Shown in pieces: positions 37,187 through 46,613 of a DNA stretch of 64,000 nucleotides. Location of the stretch: NCBI RefSeq assembly GCF_030408355.1, contig NZ_CP046606.1, positions 2,170,001 through 2,234,000 on the forward strand, in the 5' to 3' direction. The position numbers and the translations under genes were made by a program. The notes beneath the pieces are model-generated. The model was not told the origin of the DNA, ran no database searches, and saw only the letters and a program-made list of their open reading frames with translations. The stretch comes from Corynebacterium afermentans subsp. afermentans (GTDB taxonomy: Bacteria; Actinomycetota; Actinomycetes; Mycobacteriales; Mycobacteriaceae). Numbering within the stretch: position 1 is the stretch's first letter; every line of letters begins with the position of its first letter.

Positions 37187-38416
37187 CTAAACCCAGGACG
37201 CTTCAGGGTTGGGTTGGTGCATGAGGTGTTTGGTGTGCTCGAGTGCAGATAGTGACATGTAGCGTTTTTGTTGGATCCAATCGTCGTGTTGCTCGGCAAG
37301 GACGGCGCCGACAAGCCGGATGATCGATTCGCGGTTCGGGAAGATACCCACGACGTCGGTGCGCCGGCGGATCTCCCGGTTTAACCGCTCGGTGGGGTTG
37401 TTTGACCACACCTTCGTCCAGACCGGTTTCGGCGCTGCGGTAAACGCCAGCACCTCATCGAGTGATTCCTCCAGATACGCCGCAACCTGGGGGAACTTCG
37501 GCTCCAACAGGTCAACGACTTCGCGGGCTTGTCCCCAGGTGGATTGGGCGTCGGGTTGCTGGAAGATCGTCTGGAACATCGCCGAGACCATCGGCCACTG
37601 GGTTTTCGGCACCTTTTCGTAAAGGTTTTTCGCGAAATGGGTGCGACACCGCTGCCAGGACGCGTCAGGCAGCACTTCAGATATCGCGTGCTGGATGCCC
37701 TCATGAGCATCACTGGTGATAAGGAAGACACCGCGAAGCCCGCGGGCTTTTAAGTCTTGGAAGAAGCCTTTCCACGACGCGTTGGATTCCGCAGTGGCAA
37801 CGTGCATGCCGAGCATTTCGCGGTACCCGTCGGCGTTGACACCGGTGGCAAGCAGCACGGAGCATTTGACCACCCGGCCGCCTTCGCGCACTTTGATCGT
37901 CAACGCGTCGCACGACAGGTAGGAGTACCCGCCGGGATCCAGTGGGCGGTTTCTGAAGTCTGCGACCATCTCGTCGAGTTCTTCCGACATGCGCGAGACT
38001 TGCGATTTCGACAGGTGAGAAATCCCAAGGGTTGCCACCAGATCGTTCATTCGGCGGGTGGAGACCCCTTTGAGGTAGCAGGTGGCAATCACAGTCGATA
38101 GTGCCCGTTCGGCTCGTGAGCGGCGCTCTAGCAGCCAGTCCGGGAAGAACGCGCCGTGGCGCAGCTTCGGCACCGCGACATCGATGGTGCCGACTCGGGT
38201 GTCGAGGTCGCGGTGGCGGTACCCGTTGCGGTGGTTGACCCGCTCGGTGGAAGCAACGCCGTATTCGGCGCCGCAGACGGTGTCGGCCTGGGCGGAGAGG
38301 ATCTGGTTGATAAACCCTTGCAGCATCTGGCGCATCAGATCCGGGGAGGCTTGAGCGAGCAGATCATCCAGATAGGTTGTCGGGTCGATAGAATGCGGTG
38401 CAGCGGTCATCGTCAT
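37187..38416 (-). CDS. IS256-family (mutator) transposase, 3' end replaced by IS3 sequence
   Basis: A 409-residue DDE transposase of the mutator type, with SCDALTIKV (first Asp), LITSDAHEGI (second Asp) and the C-terminal W-N-N-P-T-E-R-L-N-R-E-I-R-R-R-T-D region. The last codons (EASWV and stop) come from the inverted repeat of the inserted IS3. If the IS3 and one GGG are removed, the frame continues from 35897 down to a TAA at 35852 with the tail PHTGDDHGDHHQLTA. Activity of the altered protein is uncertain. The start ATG is at 38416. Confidence 0.92.
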   Translation of the reverse strand: MTMTAAPHSIDPTTYLDDLLAQASPDLMRQMLQGFINQILSAQADTVCGAEYGVASTERVNHRNGYRHRDLDTRVGTIDVAVPKLRHGAFFPDWLLERRSRAERALSTVIATCYLKGVSTRRMNDLVATLGISHLSKSQVSRMSEELDEMVADFRNRPLDPGGYSYLSCDALTIKVREGGRVVKCSVLLATGVNADGYREMLGMHVATAESNASWKGFFQDLKARGLRGVFLITSDAHEGIQHAISEVLPDASWQRCRTHFAKNLYEKVPKTQWPMVSAMFQTIFQQPDAQSTWGQAREVVDLLEPKFPQVAAYLEESLDEVLAFTAAPKPVWTKVWSNNPTERLNREIRRRTDVVGIFPNRESIIRLVGAVLAEQHDDWIQQKRYMSLSALEHTKHLMHQPNPEASWV

Positions 38417-38529
38417 GTGCCTTTCGGTGAGATGTGGTAGTTGAGTCGAAAGGTTACTGACGATGGCCGCCCCTGTATTTCCCAGGGCCCACCATCAGCA
38501 AGCGTTACACCACACTAAGGGACGCAACC

Positions 38530-38895
38530 GTAGCCATGGGTGGTGTGACAGGTGTCGGCCCCACCCGAAGAGGAAACGGTCTAATCAGGGGTGCGAGTAT
38601 CCACAATGGTCTCCTTGCTGAAAAAAGGGGGCAGGTATGTCCTGAGTCAGTTGCGGGTCGATCAGGATGGAAAGCCCGAGGGTATGGAATGAGGCGTGAG
38701 AACCTCATGGTTCCCACGCCCTGTGGCGTTATTCGGATAAGTAGTCGGCAAATTGTCAGCCCGGAGGGGCCTGCCGGGTGGGGCCGGGGGAGAGGTCAGG
38801 AGCAGGTACTTGGGGACGGAGGTTTGAGTGTTATTGGAGGGACTCAGCCGCAGGAGGAGGACACGGGGTTCCTTACCGCTAGCAAAGGATGCGGA
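38530..38895. other. Region beyond the copA stop without a gene
   Basis: No coding sequence is supported in these 366 bases. GCGTGAGAACC and GGTTCCCACGC (38694-38719) form a hairpin with one mismatch that could terminate the copZ-copA transcript about 180 bp after its stop. The left edge is the 12-mer shared with the csoR start. Confidence 0.55.
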
Positions 38896-41232
38896 TTAGG
38901 CGGTGACCGGCTGCCGCACGGAGGGGCGAGCGGGCTGCGGTGAGGAACTTGTGTTGTCGTGGGAGGACTTGAATCTACGCAGCGTGAGGGAGTTGGAGAC
39001 CACGAACACCGAGGAGAAGCCCATCGCAATGCCCGCCAACCCCGGGTTGAGGAAACCGATCGCGGCGACCGGGATCAGCACGACGTTGTAGGCGAACGCC
39101 CAGAACAGGTTGCCCTTGATGGTGCCCAGCGTGCGACGTGACAGACGGATGGCATCGCCCGCGGAGCGCAGGTCGTTGTTCATTAAAGTGATATCGGAGG
39201 CCTCGATGGCGACATCCGTGCCCGCCCCCATGGCCAGACCCAGATCGGCCTGGGCCAGGGCGGCCGCGTCATTGACGCCGTCGCCGACCATGGCGACCTT
39301 CTTGCCCTCATGTTGTAGCTTCTCGATGACCGCGACCTTGTCCTGCGGCATGACCTCGGCACTCACGTTGGCCGCATCGATGCCCACCTCTTGGGCGACG
39401 GCGGCCGCGGCCTTCGCGTTATCGCCGGTGAGCAGGTACGGCCTCAACCCCAGCCTGCGGAACTGGGCGACCGCTTCCGCTGAGGAGTCTTTGATGACAT
39501 CGCGCACCACGACCACACCGGCGGGCTGGTCATCGACGTAGACAGCCACCGGGGTCGCGCCCTGCGACTGTGCGTGGTCGAAGGCGGTGGTGAGGTCACG
39601 GGGCAGCTGGCCGGCGGGGCGGCCGACGGTGACGACGTGACCCTTGACGGTGGCCGTGACGCCCCGGCCGGCGGTGCTGTCGAAGTCGGTGGCCTCCTGG
39701 ATGTTCCCGGAGCGCTCGGCCTCGGTGACAATCGCCTTGGCGATGGGGTGCTCGGAGCCTGCTTCGACGGCCGCCGACAAGGCGAGGACCTCGTTGTTGG
39801 TGTAGCCGTCGGCGGCGTGGACGCCGGTGACCGACATGACCCCGGAGGTGACGGTGCCGGTCTTGTCCATGACGATGGTGTCGACCTGACGGGTGGATTC
39901 GAGGACCTCCGGGCCCTTGATCAACAAGCCCAGCTGCGCGCCCCGGGAGGTGCCCACCAGCAGGGCGGTCGGGGTGGCCAGTCCCAGGGCGCATGGGCAA
40001 GCGATGATCAGCACCGCGACTGCGGCGGAAAAGGCCCAGTTCGCCCCGCTGCCGAGGGCGAGGTGGACGATCAGGGTGATGATGGAGACGACAATGACCG
40101 TCGGGACGAAGACCGAGGAAATCTTATCCACCAGGCGCTGAACCGGGGCTTTTTTCGCCTGGGCGTCAGTGACCAGCTTGGCCATCTGGGACAGCGTGGT
40201 CTCCGAACCTGTGCGGGTGACTTCGACCAGCAGTCGACCGGAGGTGTTGATCGTCGCGCCCGTGACCGGGGTGCCGGGGGCGGCCTCGACGGGAACGGAC
40301 TCGCCGGTCAGCATCGACTCGTCGATGGCCGAGGTGCCCTCGATGACACGACCGTCGGTGGCGATCTTCTCACCCGGGCGGACGACGAAGACGTCACCGA
40401 CTGTCAGCTGGGAGACCGGGACGCGGACTTCCTCACCGTCGCGGATCACCGCGGCGTCTTTCGCACCCATGTCCAGCAGGGACTTCAGCGCCGCGGAGGA
40501 CTGGCCCTTGGCGCGGACCTCAAACCACCGGCCGAGCAACAGGAAGGTGATGACTACGGCGATGGTCTCGAGGTAGATGTGGTCCATGCCGTCATCGCGG
40601 GGCAGCAGGCTCATCTCCATGACCATGCCGGGGTGCCCGGCGTTGCCGAAAAACAAGGCCCACAGCGACCACAGATACGCAGCAGTAGTGCCCAGAGACA
40701 CGAGTGTGTCCATCGTGGTCGAGCCGTGACGCAGGTTGGTTAAGGTCGCCCGGTGGAACGGGGCGCCACCGTAGAAGTAGATCAGGGTGGACATGACGAG
40801 TAGGGCCCACTGCCAATTCATGAACTGCAGGGACGGGATCATCGAGATCGCGACCACCGGAACGGAGAGGATCGTCGACCCGATCAGACGCGACTTCAGG
40901 TCTGTGGCCTCGGCCTCGCGGGCCTGTTCGTGGCGGTCACCGACCACCTCGGTGTCCTCCTCCGGGCCGCTGTCCACGGCGGAGGCGTGTTGATCCCCCA
41001 TGGTGAACGCGTCGTATCCGGCACCCCGCACGGTTTCGATCAGCCGATCGGCGTCGACTTTGGTGGGGTCGTAACTGACGGAGGCGGATTCGGTGGCGAA
41101 GTTGACGGTGGCCTCCACGCCATCGAGCTTGTTGAGCTTGCGCTCCACCCGCCCTGAGCACGACGTACAGGTCATGCCGGTGACGCCCAGATCGACCTGG
41201 AATAGGTCAACCGACGGTTGAGTTTGAATCAT
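38896..41232 (-). CDS. copA: CopA-type Cu(I)-exporting P-type ATPase
   Basis: P1B-1 copper exporter of 778 residues in the cytoplasmic membrane. One N-terminal HMA domain has GMTCTSC (Cys22, Cys25). Core motifs follow: TGESVPVE, the membrane CPC in [31 protein letters not shown] and [16 protein letters not shown]. The CPC motif marks Cu(I)/Ag(I) specificity, complementing the CPH-type ATPase in the same island. It is preceded on the minus strand by copZ with a CsoR-type operator, which should control both. Confidence 0.96.
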   Translation of the reverse strand: MIQTQPSVDLFQVDLGVTGMTCTSCSGRVERKLNKLDGVEATVNFATESASVSYDPTKVDADRLIETVRGAGYDAFTMGDQHASAVDSGPEEDTEVVGDRHEQAREAEATDLKSRLIGSTILSVPVVAISMIPSLQFMNWQWALLVMSTLIYFYGGAPFHRATLTNLRHGSTTMDTLVSLGTTAAYLWSLWALFFGNAGHPGMVMEMSLLPRDDGMDHIYLETIAVVITFLLLGRWFEVRAKGQSSAALKSLLDMGAKDAAVIRDGEEVRVPVSQLTVGDVFVVRPGEKIATDGRVIEGTSAIDESMLTGESVPVEAAPGTPVTGATINTSGRLLVEVTRTGSETTLSQMAKLVTDAQAKKAPVQRLVDKISSVFVPTVIVVSIITLIVHLALGSGANWAFSAAVAVLIIACPCALGLATPTALLVGTSRGAQLGLLIKGPEVLESTRQVDTIVMDKTGTVTSGVMSVTGVHAADGYTNNEVLALSAAVEAGSEHPIAKAIVTEAERSGNIQEATDFDSTAGRGVTATVKGHVVTVGRPAGQLPRDLTTAFDHAQSQGATPVAVYVDDQPAGVVVVRDVIKDSSAEAVAQFRRLGLRPYLLTGDNAKAAAAVAQEVGIDAANVSAEVMPQDKVAVIEKLQHEGKKVAMVGDGVNDAAALAQADLGLAMGAGTDVAIEASDITLMNNDLRSAGDAIRLSRRTLGTIKGNLFWAFAYNVVLIPVAAIGFLNPGLAGIAMGFSSVFVVSNSLTLRRFKSSHDNTSSSPQPARPSVRQPVTA

Positions 41233-41402
41233 CAGTGATCAGTCCTTCAGCAAACAGTGGTGAGGTGCATCTCCGAGGTCCCAAAAGGCCCGCCCACAGA
41301 TGCACCGTCGGGGATATCGAACCGGCATGGCTGGGCCTGATGGGCATATCCAGCAGGGTTGGCCCGGCCGTGTCTACGTGAGGCGGGGACCGGGCCCAGG
41401 GA

Positions 41403-41612
41403 TTAGGGCTTGACGGTGTAGCCGGCTGTCGTGACAGCGGCGACAACATCGTCGTCGGTGAAGTTTTCACCCGTGACGGTCACCTGCCCGGTATCCACGG
41501 TGGCCTCCACCATGGTCACACCGGCGACCTCGCCGATCTCCTCCTCCACGGAGGACTTGCAGTGTCCACAGGTCATGCCTTCGATGATGTACTTCTTTGT
41601 TACGGCGCTCAT
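41403..41612 (-). CDS. copZ: CopZ-like copper chaperone
   Basis: A 69-residue HMA protein delivering Cu(I) to CopA. EGMTCGHCKSSVEEEI has the two Cys ligands near residues 13 and 16, and it ends with VVAAVTTAGYTVKP. ATG 41612 is chosen over an upstream start because AAGGAAAGGA precedes it and the protein then has the standard length. It is upstream of copA on the same strand (170-bp gap) behind a CsoR-type operator. Confidence 0.93.
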   Translation of the reverse strand: MSAVTKKYIIEGMTCGHCKSSVEEEIGEVAGVTMVEATVDTGQVTVTGENFTDDDVVAAVTTAGYTVKP

Positions 41613-41675
41613 CAGATGATCCTTTCCTTGATGTCCTGAGGGGCAGAAGTGGAGATGCCCCAACAACCTTCAACC

Positions 41676-41694
41676 TATACCCATGGGGGGTATC
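41676..41694 (-). promoter_or_regulatory. CsoR-type operator upstream of copZ-copA
   Basis: TATACCCATGGGGGGTATC is a near-palindrome of the TACCC..GGGTA class, 64 bp before the copZ ATG on the minus strand. It has the same layout as the operator before the HMA-copB operon. The CsoR encoded at 35512-35793 is the obvious candidate regulator. Confidence 0.65.
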
Positions 41695-41832
41695 AGTCAA
41701 GGAGGTGCCCGGACCCGGTCGCGGAGCGGTGTTTGCCCTCCGCCTCCCGCTGCCCCCTCCCGACAGTGAGGAGGCTGCTCGGTGACCACACCCTGCCCCG
41801 CGTGAGGGCCGTGCCCTCCACCCCTTGAAAAT

Positions 41833-41851
41833 GTACCCCCGGGGGGGTATA
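41833..41851. promoter_or_regulatory. CsoR-type operator, right-repeat copy
   Basis: GTACCCCCGGGGGGGTATA is the duplicate of the operator at 27001-27018 with one extra G, which shifts the symmetry of the dyad by a base. It precedes the second HMA gene by 46 bp. Whether CsoR still binds is uncertain. Confidence 0.55.
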
Positions 41852-41897
41852 TGCTAACGAGCGTTACCGCATCCCAACGACCCATAGGAGCTTTCCC

Positions 41898-42224
41898 ATG
41901 ACCACCTCCCCGCCCCACCTCTTGCCGATGGCCTCCCACGGCTGCAGCTGTTGCGGACCCGCCTCACATGCCGACACCGCCTCCACCCCTGCCGCCAGCG
42001 ACTCGTCAGCAGGAGGATCCTCCCCTAGCTACCAGGTCACCGGCCTGACCTGCGGGCACTGCGTGAAAAGCGTGACCCAGGCCCTTCAGGCCCTCCCCCA
42101 GGTCGACGACGTCCAGATTGATCTCGCCGCTGGTGGTGTTTCCACCGTCACGGTCACCGGTGCCGTACCTCCGGAGATGGTTCGCCGGGCCATCGAAGAA
42201 GCCGGCTACACCGTCTTATCCTGA
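41898..42224 (+). CDS. HMA-domain copper chaperone (copy 2)
   Basis: Encodes a 108-residue protein identical to the product of 27064-27390: Cys-rich HGCSCCG leader, Ser/Ala linker, and an HMA domain with GLTCGHC. It lies in the right copy of the long repeat and retains its upstream operator, so it could be expressed. Its former partner copB is only a fragment here. Confidence 0.9.
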   Translation: MTTSPPHLLPMASHGCSCCGPASHADTASTPAASDSSAGGSSPSYQVTGLTCGHCVKSVTQALQALPQVDDVQIDLAAGGVSTVTVTGAVPPEMVRRAIEEAGYTVLS

Positions 42225-42276
42225 TCAGTTTTACCCATCATCTCGACCCCGACCGGGTTGATGCGGAAGGAACCTC

Positions 42277-42354
42277 ATGAGCACTCCCCACCATTCCGGA
42301 GATCACCATAGTGATCACCCCGCCCCGGAAAACAGACCACACCCGCCTAGGTAG
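42277..42354 (+). pseudogene. Truncated start of a copB-type ATPase gene
   Basis: A 25-codon fragment beginning STPHHSGDHH, identical in its first part to the CopB ATPase at 27443. An extra A in the run GGAAAAC shifts the frame and a TAG at 42352-42354 ends it as the repeat gives way to core DNA. It encodes no functional protein and marks the right end of the island. Confidence 0.9.
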
Positions 42355-42369
42355 CCGGTTTGATTACGG

Positions 42370-43923
42370 CTAGATGTTGCGGGCCGTGGTGACGACCTTG
42401 CCCTCGACGCCCGGCCAGGTGCCGGCCTTGATCATGCGGTTCTTGCGCTCCACCCAGAAGTCGGCGTTGCGGATACCCAGCGCCTCGGGGTCGAAGTGCG
42501 GGTCGATGCCAGCCTTTTTCTGGCGACGGTAGTCCCACAGGCACTTCAGCGCCGGGATCTGCAGGAAGATGATCGCCACGATGTTGAGCCATGCGGTCGC
42601 GCCGACGCCGATGTCGCCGAGCGCCCAGGCGGTGCCCGGGGTGGTGGTTGCGCCGATGAAGACGGCCACGAGGATCAGGGCGCGCAGCACCCAAATAATG
42701 GCCTTACGTGCGCTTTCGTTTTTCACCCAGCGGTTCAGGTAGGTGAAGTTGGTCTCTGCCATGTAGTAGTACGCCAGCACGGTGGTGAAGGCGAAGAACA
42801 TGATCGCCAGGGCGATAAACGACGGGCCGAGGCCGGCGGAGAAGGAGTTCAGGGCTTCTTGGACGAAGCCGGGGCCGACAGGAATGCCGTCGGCAAGCGA
42901 GCCCTCGTAGATCAACGCACCGTCTTCGGACTGGCCCTCGAAGACCTTGTACATGTCGGTGGAGATGATGATGAAGGCGGTGGCGGAGCAGACGAACAGG
43001 GTGTCAATGTAGACGGCGAACGCCTGGACGAAGCCCTGCTTGGCCGGGTGGGAGACCTCGGCTGCTGCTGCAGACTGCGGGCCGGTGCCCTGGCCGGCCT
43101 CGTTGGAGTAAATGCCGCGCTTGACGCCCCACATGATGGCGGCGCCGAGCATGCCGGAGAACGCGGCTTCCTTGTCAAAGGCGGCGCGGACGATGGTGCC
43201 GAAGACCTCGGGAATCTGGGAAGCGTTGGCGAACAGCACCACGATGGCAATGATGATGTAGATGCCGGCCATGAACGGCACAACCATGGAGGCGAAGTTC
43301 GCAATGCGCTTGACACCGCCGATGATGATGAACGCGAGCAGCACGGTCATGATGGTGGCGGAGACCCAGATGTTGATGCCCCATGCATTATCGACGGCCG
43401 CAGCCACGCCGTTGGCCTGAATCCCCGGCAGGAAGTAGGACGTTGCCAGCAGCATGCACACCGCGAAGATAATGGCGTAGACCAGCATGAACGGGGCGGC
43501 CTTGGTGTGCTTGTAGGTCTTTTCGATGTAGTAGGCGGGGCCGCCGCGGTACTCGCCGGTGTCGCGGTCCGTCTCTTTGTAAATCTGGGCGAGGCAGCAC
43601 TCGATGAACGAGGTGGCGGAGCCGAGCAGGGCCACCAGCCACATCCAGAACACCGCGCCCGGGCCGCCGAACGCGATGGCGGTGGCCACGCCGGCGATGT
43701 TGCCCACGCCGACGCGGCCGGCGAGCGAGATCATCAGGGATTGGAACGAGGAAATACCCTGCTCAGAGCTTTCTCCGGACTTGAGCTGGCGGATCATGTC
43801 CGGCAGGCAGCGGATCTGCAGGAACAGGGTTGCGAGCGTGAAGTACGCGCCTGCGCCGAGGCACAGATAGACGAGAGCGTTGGACCAAATCACGCCGTTG
43901 AGGGTGTCGATAAAACCTTCCAC
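42370..43923 (-). CDS. Alanine/glycine:cation symporter (AGCS family)
   Basis: A 517-residue membrane transporter with about 10-11 hydrophobic helices, importing small amino acids with Na+ or H+. Family segments include GRVGVGNIAGVATAIAFGGP near 70-90, a strongly conserved AGCS loop, GGPAYYIEK, and GIYSNEAGQGTGPQSAAAAE. Length is slightly above average. It is the first core gene to the right of the copper island and is divergent from the YjiH permease gene of the hut region, though a functional link to histidine use is not demonstrated. Confidence 0.92.
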   Translation of the reverse strand: MEGFIDTLNGVIWSNALVYLCLGAGAYFTLATLFLQIRCLPDMIRQLKSGESSEQGISSFQSLMISLAGRVGVGNIAGVATAIAFGGPGAVFWMWLVALLGSATSFIECCLAQIYKETDRDTGEYRGGPAYYIEKTYKHTKAAPFMLVYAIIFAVCMLLATSYFLPGIQANGVAAAVDNAWGINIWVSATIMTVLLAFIIIGGVKRIANFASMVVPFMAGIYIIIAIVVLFANASQIPEVFGTIVRAAFDKEAAFSGMLGAAIMWGVKRGIYSNEAGQGTGPQSAAAAEVSHPAKQGFVQAFAVYIDTLFVCSATAFIIISTDMYKVFEGQSEDGALIYEGSLADGIPVGPGFVQEALNSFSAGLGPSFIALAIMFFAFTTVLAYYYMAETNFTYLNRWVKNESARKAIIWVLRALILVAVFIGATTTPGTAWALGDIGVGATAWLNIVAIIFLQIPALKCLWDYRRQKKAGIDPHFDPEALGIRNADFWVERKNRMIKAGTWPGVEGKVVTTARNI

Positions 43924-44114
43924 GGGACCCTCCTAAAGGGGTATGTGCTGAGAATTATTCGGGAAACCTTGCAGGTATCTAGAGAACATAGGCCATCTGG
44001 TTGTGCTTTGGGTCACTTTTGGTGTAAAAATTATGCGCCGACACCGAAAACATTCCGTTCTGCGCGATATCCGCAGGGTTTTGCGGTGCTGAACGCCACA
44101 GATGGAAGGACACA

Positions 44115-45602
44115 ATGAACGAGACTGCGAAGCCGGTGCACTCCCGGCGCAGGTTTTCCCCCGCATGGCCGGTGAAGAACTTGCCTGCGGGTGCGGAGGC
44201 GCTCATCCCGGAGCTGGACAACCCCAGCTTTGAAGGCATCGAGGACCCCACGGACAACACTGAAAGCTTCACGCGCACGGAGCAGCCCGGTCAGCGAAGC
44301 ACCGCACCTGAGGCGGACCCGAAGCCGAAGGCGGTGTGGCGCTTCTTCCTCTACAGCGCCATCGGCATCTTCGCGTTTTTCGTGCCGTTTACCATCGGCG
44401 ATTCCAAATCCACGATCCTGCTGGACCACATTGTCAGCTGGATCACCACCACGCTCGGCGAGAACACCCGCTACCTGGCGTTGTTCGCCATCATCGCGGG
44501 CACGGTCTACCAGTTCGTCTCCGGGCGCTGGAAAGAGGATTACCCGCGCATGGCGTTCGCCGCGCTGTCGGTGCTGGCGATCGTGTTGTGCGCGATGCTC
44601 ACCTTCGGCTTCGGCCCGGCGTGGCTGTTCAACCCGGATATCGGCCCGTTCATCTTGGACAAGCTGGTCATCTCGGTTGGCCTGCTCATCCCGGTCGGCG
44701 CGATCTTCCTCGGTCTGCTGGTCGGCTTCGGCCTGATGGAGTTCATCGGCGTGATGGTGCAGCCGATCATGCGGCCGGTGTTCCGTACCCCGGGCAAGTC
44801 CGCGGTGGATGCGGTGGCGTCGTTTTTGGGCTCCTACTCGCTGGGCCTGCTGATTACGGACCGCATGTACAAAAACGGCAGCTACAACGGCCGCGAGGCG
44901 TCGATTGTGGCGTCGGGATTTTCCACCGTGTCCGCGACGTTCATGGTCATCGTGGCCAAGACGCTGGACATGATGGAGCACTGGACGGCGTACTTCTTCA
45001 TCACGTTCATCATCACCTTCATCGTCACCGCGATCGTGGTGCGCATCCCTCCCATCACCCGGATTCCAGAGGACTACTACCCGGGCGCCACCCCGCACCC
45101 GGAGAAAGAGATCGAGGGCAACCGTTTTAAGGCGGCGTGGCGCGAGGCGAAGATAGAGCTCAACCGCGCCGAGTCTTTGGGCAAGGTGCTGTGGGCGAAC
45201 TTCCGCGACGGGTTGATCATGGCCGTGCAGGTCACCCCGGGCATCATGGCCGTGGGCACAATCGGCCTGGTGCTGGCCACCTACACGCCAGTGTTCAAGA
45301 TTCTCGGCGTGGCGTTCTTCCCGGTGGTGTGGCTGCTGCGCCTGCCGGACCCGTGGGCGACCTCGGGCGCGCTGGCGTCGGGCCTGGCGGAGATGTTCCT
45401 GCCGGCCACACTGTCCGCAGGTTCGGACGACATGGTGCTGAAGTTCACCATGGCTGTGGTGTGCGTGAGCCAGATCTTCTTCTTCTCGGCGATGGTGCCG
45501 GCGGTGCTGGCCACCGACATCCCGCTGAGCATCTGGAAGATGGTGCAGATCTGGTTCATCCGCGTGGTGCTCACCGTGCTGATCACTGTGCCGGTGGCGC
45601 AC
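44115..45602 (+). CDS. YjiH-family permease 1
   Basis: A 499-residue integral membrane protein of the YjiH/nucleoside-recognition (Gate) type. After an ~75-residue hydrophilic N-terminus come about ten hydrophobic segments, with [20 protein letters not shown] and REASIVASGFSTVSATFMV, both conserved in the paralogue at 51552. Members are often linked to hut genes and are thought to carry histidine, urocanate or related compounds. It is convergent with hutG, 8 bp apart. The substrate is inferred from context only. Confidence 0.82.
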
Positions 45603-45610
45603 CTGATCTT

Positions 45611-46576
45611 CTAAAAAGCAGCTGCTTGTCCGCGCAGCTTCGCCCCGACAACCGCATCGTCAATCAGCCGCGCGGCAGCCTTGGCGGTGCGGTTGTCCAC
45701 GTCGAAGTCGGGGTTAAGCTCGACGACGTCGAGAAGCGCAACGCGCCCGGTGGACGCCACGGCCTCGACCATCGCGCGCAGCGTCGCGTACTCCACGCCG
45801 AAGCCGGCCGGGGCGGAAACGCCCGGCGCGACCGCCGCCGGCAGCACATCTAGGTCGATGGACAGGTGGATGGGCCGGTCGCCTTCCACCGCCGCGAGGG
45901 CACGCTCGGCGGCCTCACGCACGGTCATTGCCGCAAGCTCGGTGTCTAGGACGGTGGTCACGCCGAGTTCGTCGGCGGTGTCGAAGAGCACCTTGGTGTT
46001 GTTGGGCTTGGAGATACCGAAGACGCTGTAGTCGAAGTCCTCGCCCACCAGGCCGGCGATCTGCTTGAACGGGGTGCCGGAGGTGGGGCGGGTTTCGGTA
46101 CGCAGGTCGAAGTGAGCGTCGAAGTTGATCACCTGCATCGGCCCGATCGCCTCGTAGGCGCCGCGGTGGGTGGCAAACGAGGTTTCGTGCCCGCCGCCGA
46201 GCACGACCGTCATCCCGTCTGCGCCCTGCGCCGCCACGAGGTCGCGCACCCGGTCGGACAGCTCGCGCTGGGAGCCTTCGAGGTCGGTGTTTTGGGTGGT
46301 CACGGTGCCGGCGTCGAGAAGCGATGTGCTCTCGTGGACCGCGAGTGAGCCGAGCGCGGCGCGAAACGCCTCCGGGCCCTTCGCCGCGCCCTGGCGGCCG
46401 CCGTTGCGCTCGACGCCTTCGTCGGAGGCGTAGCCGATCAGGTGCGTCGCACCCTCAGTGGGCTGGGCGGTCGTGTCGATGACACTGTGCCAGCGGGCGT
46501 GCTCGGGGCCGGGGCCGTCGTTGCGGCCGGACCAGTTGGAAGCGGGGGTGAAAAGCGGTGCAGTTACGGTGTTCAT
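45611..46576 (-). CDS. hutG: Formimidoylglutamase (arginase/ureohydrolase family)
   Basis: Hydrolyses N-formimidoyl-glutamate to glutamate and formamide, the last hut step. The 321-residue enzyme has the binuclear Mn motifs: GGGHETSFATHRG, NFDAHFDLRTE, and SIDLDVLPAAVAPGVSAP. ATG 46576 is chosen because the N-terminus then matches the family and avoids an extension overlapping the divergent regulator. It is divergent from the IclR regulator (38 bp between starts) and convergent with the first YjiH gene. Confidence 0.93.
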   Translation of the reverse strand: MNTVTAPLFTPASNWSGRNDGPGPEHARWHSVIDTTAQPTEGATHLIGYASDEGVERNGGRQGAAKGPEAFRAALGSLAVHESTSLLDAGTVTTQNTDLEGSQRELSDRVRDLVAAQGADGMTVVLGGGHETSFATHRGAYEAIGPMQVINFDAHFDLRTETRPTSGTPFKQIAGLVGEDFDYSVFGISKPNNTKVLFDTADELGVTTVLDTELAAMTVREAAERALAAVEGDRPIHLSIDLDVLPAAVAPGVSAPAGFGVEYATLRAMVEAVASTGRVALLDVVELNPDFDVDNRTAKAAARLIDDAVVGAKLRGQAAAF

Positions 46577-46613
46577 GCCCTCCGAGGGTAGCGCCGCGGG
46601 CATACTAAGTGCG

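Larger units (their letters stand above)
35901..37205 (+). mobile_element. IS3-family insertion sequence
   Basis: A 1305-bp element with perfect 23-bp terminal inverted repeats at 35901-35923 and 37183-37205 (outer end TGAAGCGTCC). A 3-bp GGG target duplication flanks it. It encodes orfA and orfB in the usual overlapping arrangement. It is inserted into the 3' end of an IS256-family transposase gene, so the host element is older. Confidence 0.95.
35791..38529. mobile_element. IS256-family insertion sequence, itself interrupted by an IS3 element
   Basis: Imperfect terminal inverted repeats begin GTCCCGTGTAGTGGTGTA (35794 rightward) and, from the other end, GTCCCTTAGTGTGGTGTA (38523 leftward). 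Both flanks carry the same 12-mer GTAGCCATGGGT (35779-35790 and 38530-38541), consistent with a target duplication though longer than the 8-9 bp usual for IS256. The 12-mer covers the first codons of csoR. The transposase gene is at 37187-38416; an IS3 element (35901-37205) is inserted near its 3' end. Outer limits are uncertain by a few bases. Confidence 0.8.
41708..42344. repeat. Long direct repeat, right copy
   Basis: Same orientation as 26876-27509 and about 99% identical over 637 bp. It carries the end of copS (no longer attached to a kinase), a CsoR-type operator (41833-41851, with G7 where the left copy has G6), the second HMA gene and a copB start that frameshifts after 18 codons. Core genome resumes within ~20 bp of its right end, so it marks the island boundary. 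Confidence 0.95.

Noticed and set aside
42496-44118. 540-codon plus-strand open frame
   Set aside because: Antisense to the AGCS symporter, whose transmembrane pattern and motifs are clear; the shadow is low-complexity Asp/Gly/His.
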